Under the pieces are notes generated by a model that worked only from the letters and a program-made list of their open reading frames with translations, did no database searches and had not been told where the DNA came from. 64,000 nt of DNA from Pycnopodia helianthoides (lineage: Eukaryota; Echinodermata; Asteroidea; Forcipulatida; Asteriidae), in contig CM063249.1 of the NCBI GenBank assembly GCA_032158295.1, forward strand, positions 19,656,270 to 19,720,269, read 5' to 3'. Position numbers and translations under genes: made by a program. This document shows, piece by piece, positions 58,561-64,000 of this stretch; positions within the stretch are counted from its first letter, which is position 1, and the number at the start of each line of letters is the position of its first letter.

Positions 58561-61500
58561 ACTGGACAGCATAACATAACAATGTGTAGAACACTGACCA
58601 TGAATATTTGCAACTAAACACACTGAATCCTGAAAACCGCGAGACAATAGGTGAGTTTTAGTGTGATATTTATACACGGAAACTGCACTGTCTAAAAATG
58701 TGTTTTATCCATCAGCAAGGTTTTTTCGACAGAATTTCAGTATTCACTTTCTGTTTAGTGTCAAATATTCAATAAGTATATTGTACATCATTTTGTAAAG
58801 CTGTCCTTGCAGGGAAATTGTGTAAATGGTTGAGAAAGACACGTAATTCACATAAAAAGTTAAAAAGACAATTTGGTCTTTCCATGACTTTGTGTACAAA
58901 ACCTTTTGCTGCCAGCATCGGCCGCCAGCAGCACTTGTGTGTGCGAGCTAAAAAAGATCGGTCTATACCTTGCCAGTGTCTGGAATCCATATATACTAAA
59001 TGTAACTAAGCTTTAAGTCGTGTCCGAATTGGTGGCTATGGCTGGATCACTGCATTATCAGTTTGGTCAACTCTACATGAGGTATTGTTTTACTGTTTGA
59101 TTATTGACTTGTCACAATTAATGAATTAAACAACACTGACTGCCTCAGGCATGGAGGTCATTTTTTCTTCTTTTGGTTAAAGAGCATTTAGCATTGTTAG
59201 CATTGTATGGGGTAACAAAGTCAATACCATGGCTACAGAGGAAATTATTACCATGAAATACCATGCCGAGCATTGCTTCAAAAGTGCCAGTAAATGAATG
59301 ACTGAACTTGATATGCTGTAAAACCTAGGCTCCTACCAAGTTTGTACTCAGTAATGCTTGACTCTAGTGTACATAATACAAAGATATTATAATGTGTAAC
59401 AAGTTATAATGTTATGAGACTGTACAAACTATGCATTGCATGTACATGTAGTGATGTAAACAGTAACAATGTTGATTTGATAAACAAAGCTTTTTTATTT
59501 GCATATCGAACCAAAGAATATGAATCCAAATACATTTACATCTACATTGTACCTTATCCTTTTATAAACATGTGCATTGCTGTCAGCTTTTTTTTCAGCT
59601 TTGATTAAAAAAAAGCTCCACTTCCCATTTGAACAGTAGTATTTAATCATTGTTATGTGGCTACCAAATGAGTCAGATTTGACTTGTAAGAGAAGAATCA
59701 TGAGTGATGTTGTAGACTACATGTATACATTGAGGTAAAACAACAATATGTGTATTGACTTATGCAGTTTTCATAGGCTATTGCATTCAGCTGCTTAAGT
59801 GTTCAAGCTTGGCACATAGTGTTACAAACAAGGATGATGACAATTTGTATGACTGTATGAGATTAGCATGAATGTACAAATGTGTCAGTCTGTATTATGA
59901 AGTAAGGGGTATATGTTAATAGTTACCCAGCCATTCATTATGTTAATGTATGATAAAGTACAAAGCAAGATATCTTTGCCTGGCAGAAAAAGTGTAGTAT
60001 GTTTAGACAGTCATTTTATTTGTGAACAGTGTGACATAATTTGGGGTATCAATTGGGGAGATAATAGAATAAGAAATGTACCTCAAGGTCAAAGAGATGC
60101 ATTATGGAATCATAAAGAAAAACCTCAATAAGTTTATATCTAGCCGAACATTTCTCACAAACAAAATCTACACAACAAAATACATGGTGTTACTGCAACT
60201 ATACATTGATACCTCGCCATGCAATGCCTCAAAAGACATTAGGTACACATGTAAAGAATGAAATATGTTTTCTGGATGGTGAGTCATTGTGGATAATACT
60301 CAGAATAATGCACGGTAACAAAGCTGATAATGAGTCAAAGTGATATCTGGGCCAAGTTGTGGCTTACTTACCATTTTGTGTTTAGGATTGAATTTCCTAG
60401 CTTTCTATGCCAACAATGTAAGCTTGGAGTCCTCATTGATCATATTTATGTAGGCATTCTAGCCAGTTGTAAACCTATAAAAACGATGACTTTAAGGCAA
60501 AATAAATGAAAATCAAGCGCAATAAATGAGAGATTTTTAATTTTCTGAGACATGTCTGAAATACTATGATATGCAAGAAAACTGTCCCCACATTCAGTTG
60601 TTACGTATTTTAATTTCATAAAATCCCATGTGATCACTTAATTTGAATACTCACTGTTTATTGAAAACTAAAGGATGAGAAGTAAAATGTTTTTTCAATT
60701 ACCACACTCCAAGTAAGGAATTGCTGCTGCATACAGATGAAGAGCTTTAGCATTAGACTCTAATATTGTTCTTTCACAAATGGCAACAACTTTACATAAA
60801 ACCCCCAATGTTTTCTCTGTTTTTGTAAAGACCACAAGCTGAAGTTGATTGCCGTTTCTTATACCACAGTTTGAATTGAAGCCAAATTGTTTAATAGCTT
60901 GACCAGCCCATCTTTTGTTATGTAGATTCTTGCATGATTAGTCTTTGTTTGCCTTTCTTTATGTTCTCAGCTCTTCCATTGTCTAATTATTTGTCTGTAT
61001 GTGTTTTTGCTCTGTGTGGACCTTATAATACATATTGTATGATTCTAATACAATATTAATATTATTATAATTCTTCTGAATATGGTCAGCTTTATAATGT
61101 GAATCAGTATTTAAACCATGTATGCTTACATGTGCGATGAGTGGGAAATTAATTTAAGAATATAATATTTAAACATGGCACATTTGTATAATAAAACTGT
61201 CAGAAATTGGTTGTTTTCACATGCACAATTGTGTTTTAAACAACCCATTCATTCTATATGTAAATTATTTCTATTGCCATGTATAAAATAGCAGATTGTT
61301 TATAAATCATGATAAAACAGATTCATTTTGTTTTTATTTGTACAACTTATTTGAGATGTCTGTTTGTTTGTGAAGATGAGGCTGTGATAAGTTTTAATTA
61401 ATTATGAAATAATTCCCAATACAGTGAGTGGTACACCTATAAGGGACATGGGGAGGGGGAGGGGCCTCTTAAGCGCCTCTTGTAGTATTTCTTCTGTGTC

Positions 61501-62569
61501 TTAGATCCCTGTGCCCTCTTGTATCTCACAGATGTTTCTCAGCCCTGTCTGGATTTATTTCTTAGATTTCCATTTTGCCTTCAGAGTTCTGTGTCCATAT
61601 TGTGTCCAAACGTCTCGTGTTCTTGTTTAATCCTCACTTAATCCTCATATGGGTTATCACATTAATAGCATGTATCACACATTTCTCTGAATGAATTTTG
61701 CGACTTGAAATGTTGATGTTTGTTATTGACCATGTGCCCATTTGTAATGGTTACATCTAAACCGCCCTCTATTGAAATCTGCCCAGCAGTATGGCTTCAC
61801 ATGTCATTACCAGGTAGAAGCTTAATGTTTTGGTTTCAATACATCAATGCATGATATTGCAGAAATCCAGCCATAGCCGTAGCTGTAGCCGCTAATTCAG
61901 ACATAGCCTAGAAAACAAAAATTAATGACAATCATTATTTCTGATATACTTTCAATTCTATGGTTACTCATGTGTTGACCACAATGATCAATGTTATGTG
62001 AGTCACCATGTGATGTTATCCTCGCAGTTACAGGTTGTTATTTTTTTTGCTGCTGCAATATTTAAAGGATTTTCTCATTGTTGTACAATTCACATGCTGG
62101 TTTGATTATAAGGTTTACATGTTTGACATCCAAGAATTAGTTCTTGTACAAGAATTAGTTCATGTAATACACTACAAGGGACTTCTTGGGTGACAACTGA
62201 CAACCCCCACAGGCTTGCCAAAATAAGCGTTTCAGTCATATTAACATTGGTAATGATGAGTATGGAATTCAAAATTAAGACACTTTAATTTTATCTTAAG
62301 AGTTGACAATATAGTCATCCAACCTGTGCCTGTAGTAAATATGATTTTATACAATTCCTGATGTAAGTTATTAATTAGGAATGCAGTGGAAAACAAATGA
62401 ATTTCATGCCAGAATCTTGTAAAATATGCATTTTGTTGGTAGCTTAGTTCCCCTTTGGAAACCTTTTGTTAATAATGTGAAGATTAACTGTGGCTTGCTA
62501 TTCCTCTTCTATTATTGTAATGACACTAAAACAAGTGCAATACTTGTAACAAGATGAAAACTTAATTTC
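58561..62569. other. Downstream region, mostly unassigned
   Basis: Holds a relic of the hairpin element (60140-60245) and several AATAAA words (for example near 61191). No exon or RNA gene could be supported on either strand. Confidence 0.45.
60140..60245 (-). repeat. Relic of the 29297-29587 hairpin element
   Basis: ACAAAATCTACACAACAAAA, TACATGGTGTTACTGCAAC and ATTGATACCTCGCCATGCAA, then TGCCTCAAAA match the reverse complement of 29262-29370. Only one arm and its outer flank are left. Confidence 0.6.
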
Positions 62570-62575
62570 AATAAA
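62570..62575 (+). terminator. Candidate distal poly(A) signal
   Basis: AATAAA directly followed by an A run. If it served OSBP, the 3' UTR would be over 7 kb, so the link is weak. Confidence 0.2.
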
Positions 62576-64000
62576 AAAAACCATGAAAGTATATTATTGA
62601 TTTGAAATTGATTGTTCTGGTTTGATTTTGTATTTGTTAATTAAATCTTTTAGATTTGAAAAATGACAAACAAATCATATTCAAATCCATATTCTACGAA
62701 GTATGATTTCGAAAAATACTTTAGCCCATACTTGTTTGGAAATTCATAGTATTTATAGCGTACTAAATGACAGTTTTGCAAGATGTCTGCCACTGGAGAG
62801 CAATGTGTTGGGAGAAAACAAACAAAATGGTAAATAACACATGTTTACCACTTAATACTCATCATGCTCATTGGGAAAATCAAATTGTGCAATGAAAGAT
62901 CACCATATTTGGGAGGATATCATTAATTTCTTGATAAAACAACAAGTACAAATCACTGATTAGCAGAGAAAGATCAAACTTGATAACAGAACGAACGTAG
63001 AAAAATAAAATTCCACCATCTCCTTAAAAACAGAAATAGCTAACAGTGACGACTTTAATACATCCGATTGTTTGCTTACGGTAAGTAGAGCCATGAAACT
63101 GGGCAATAAACAATGGCCGAAAAAAATGCATTAGTCCAACTCTCTGCGATATATTTATCATGAGATGGTTAATCCACAAGATCAAGTGACGACTAACATT
63201 CATATGTTCAAAGGAACAGTAAGAAGCGTTGTAAGCTGGCCAACAAAATGAAGATGGCCCTGGCTCCTATAGTTAGGGCTTTGAGGACATCAGTACTTCT
63301 CTGTATCCCCCATCAATGTAAACCTCAACTGTAGAACCTCACACTGCACACACCACTCCTGACAAAGCGCCTATTGAGATAGTTTAGGATTACCGATAAT
63401 CAAATGGAAAAAGTAAAATCATTCAAGATTCTTTTGGAAATAAAGTGTTAAGAGGCAACACAAGTGACACAGCCATTTCTTAAATTCTCAAAAGTGGCAG
63501 GACTAAGTCTTCTAGATATTATACCTTCATAAATTAGGATCAAGAGCCTAAAGAATACACGTCATTGTAATTAACCCAGGGCAAGTATAGTTTGGTCCAT
63601 TGGACATTTGGGTTTTATCTCTGAATATAGCCAGTACTTAGTCTTTTATCAAACACATTTTTGTTCTTGAAAATACAGCATCATGTACTGCATGGAGATA
63701 TGGACAATAAACAAACCTTTCATTGGTTCCTAGCAATATTAACAATTGATTTTCAGAGACAAAAAAGGGGTCCTTGAAGCTGCCACTAAGATCTGTATAT
63801 CTACATAGTTTCAAGTTGAGCCTTATCGTGGCAGCAACACCATCAAGCTGCCGTCCCTCCATAGTTGGACACCAAGATACCAGCAACCCCATGTTTCAAA
63901 AAAATCTTGCTTTTAGCAGTTATCATTTTCCCCCAATACAACCAAGCAAGAATATGTTGCCTTTATAAGCAGTTGTATGTCATAAAACCTTATGTTAAGG
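62576..64000. other. Intergenic DNA, nothing recognised
   Basis: No supported exon, RNA gene or repeat. The frame at 63638-63892 on the minus strand is open but has no similarity that I recognise. Confidence 0.5.

Noticed and set aside
63638..63892. 84-codon minus-strand frame near the window end
   Set aside because: Open but without recognisable similarity or clear splice sites; not enough for a gene call.
1..64000. CRISPR arrays, bacterial operons or viral genes
   Set aside because: No regularly spaced direct repeats, no ribosome-binding-site spaced gene runs, and all supported genes have spliceosomal introns and animal orthologues.

Overview
This is a eukaryotic, intron-rich and transposon-rich window. 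AT-rich introns, many short palindromic ACATGTACATGT runs, TTAA-flanked and foldback MITEs, tRNA-derived SINEs, Penelope-like fragments and animal orthologues all point to a marine invertebrate deuterostome. An echinoderm such as a sea star is my best guess. That is inferred from style and protein similarity, not proven.

Three protein-coding genes can be rebuilt exon by exon. (1) 4223-7953, plus strand: a five-exon, 437-residue protein whose C-terminal half resembles vertebrate CCDC117. (2) 12571-14681, minus strand: a two-exon, 137-residue MZT2 (MOZART2), a gamma-tubulin ring complex subunit. (3) 16636-55411, plus strand: a thirteen-exon oxysterol-binding protein (OSBP/ORP4 type), with PH domain, coiled coil, FFAT motif and ORD domain ending in CPDIF. 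Its ORD-encoding exon 12 is one base short in a G run, which puts a stop in frame. Flanking splice phases fit only if a base is restored, so an assembly or sequencing indel is likelier than a real null allele. The three genes share no pathway that I can see.

Most of the rest is mobile DNA, largely inside the OSBP introns. Intron 1 (7.7 kb) holds two LINE fragments head to head and a 1.7 kb repeat. Intron 4 (19 kb) holds an 88-nt-arm hairpin with a hammerhead-like core, a SINE split by a 4.28 kb DNA transposon that is itself hit by a Harbinger-like MITE, a 5.6 kb block of degenerate repeats, a 6-bp-TSD MITE and a 1.3 kb hAT element. Intron 5 holds a truncated Penelope-like GIY-YIG fragment, intron 6 a SINE and intron 9 a MITE. 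Several insertions have clear target-site duplications.

The best candidate for something undescribed is the 4.28 kb transposon (30546-34826). It has an 8-bp duplication around it, imperfect subterminal inverted repeats, and a decayed C2H2 zinc-finger gene of a type I recognise only as an unnamed, recurrent invertebrate protein. Second is a MITE family with TIR CAGGCCTGGAAT and 6-bp duplications; one copy can be compared with its empty site inside this window. The last 8.5 kb holds no gene I can support.
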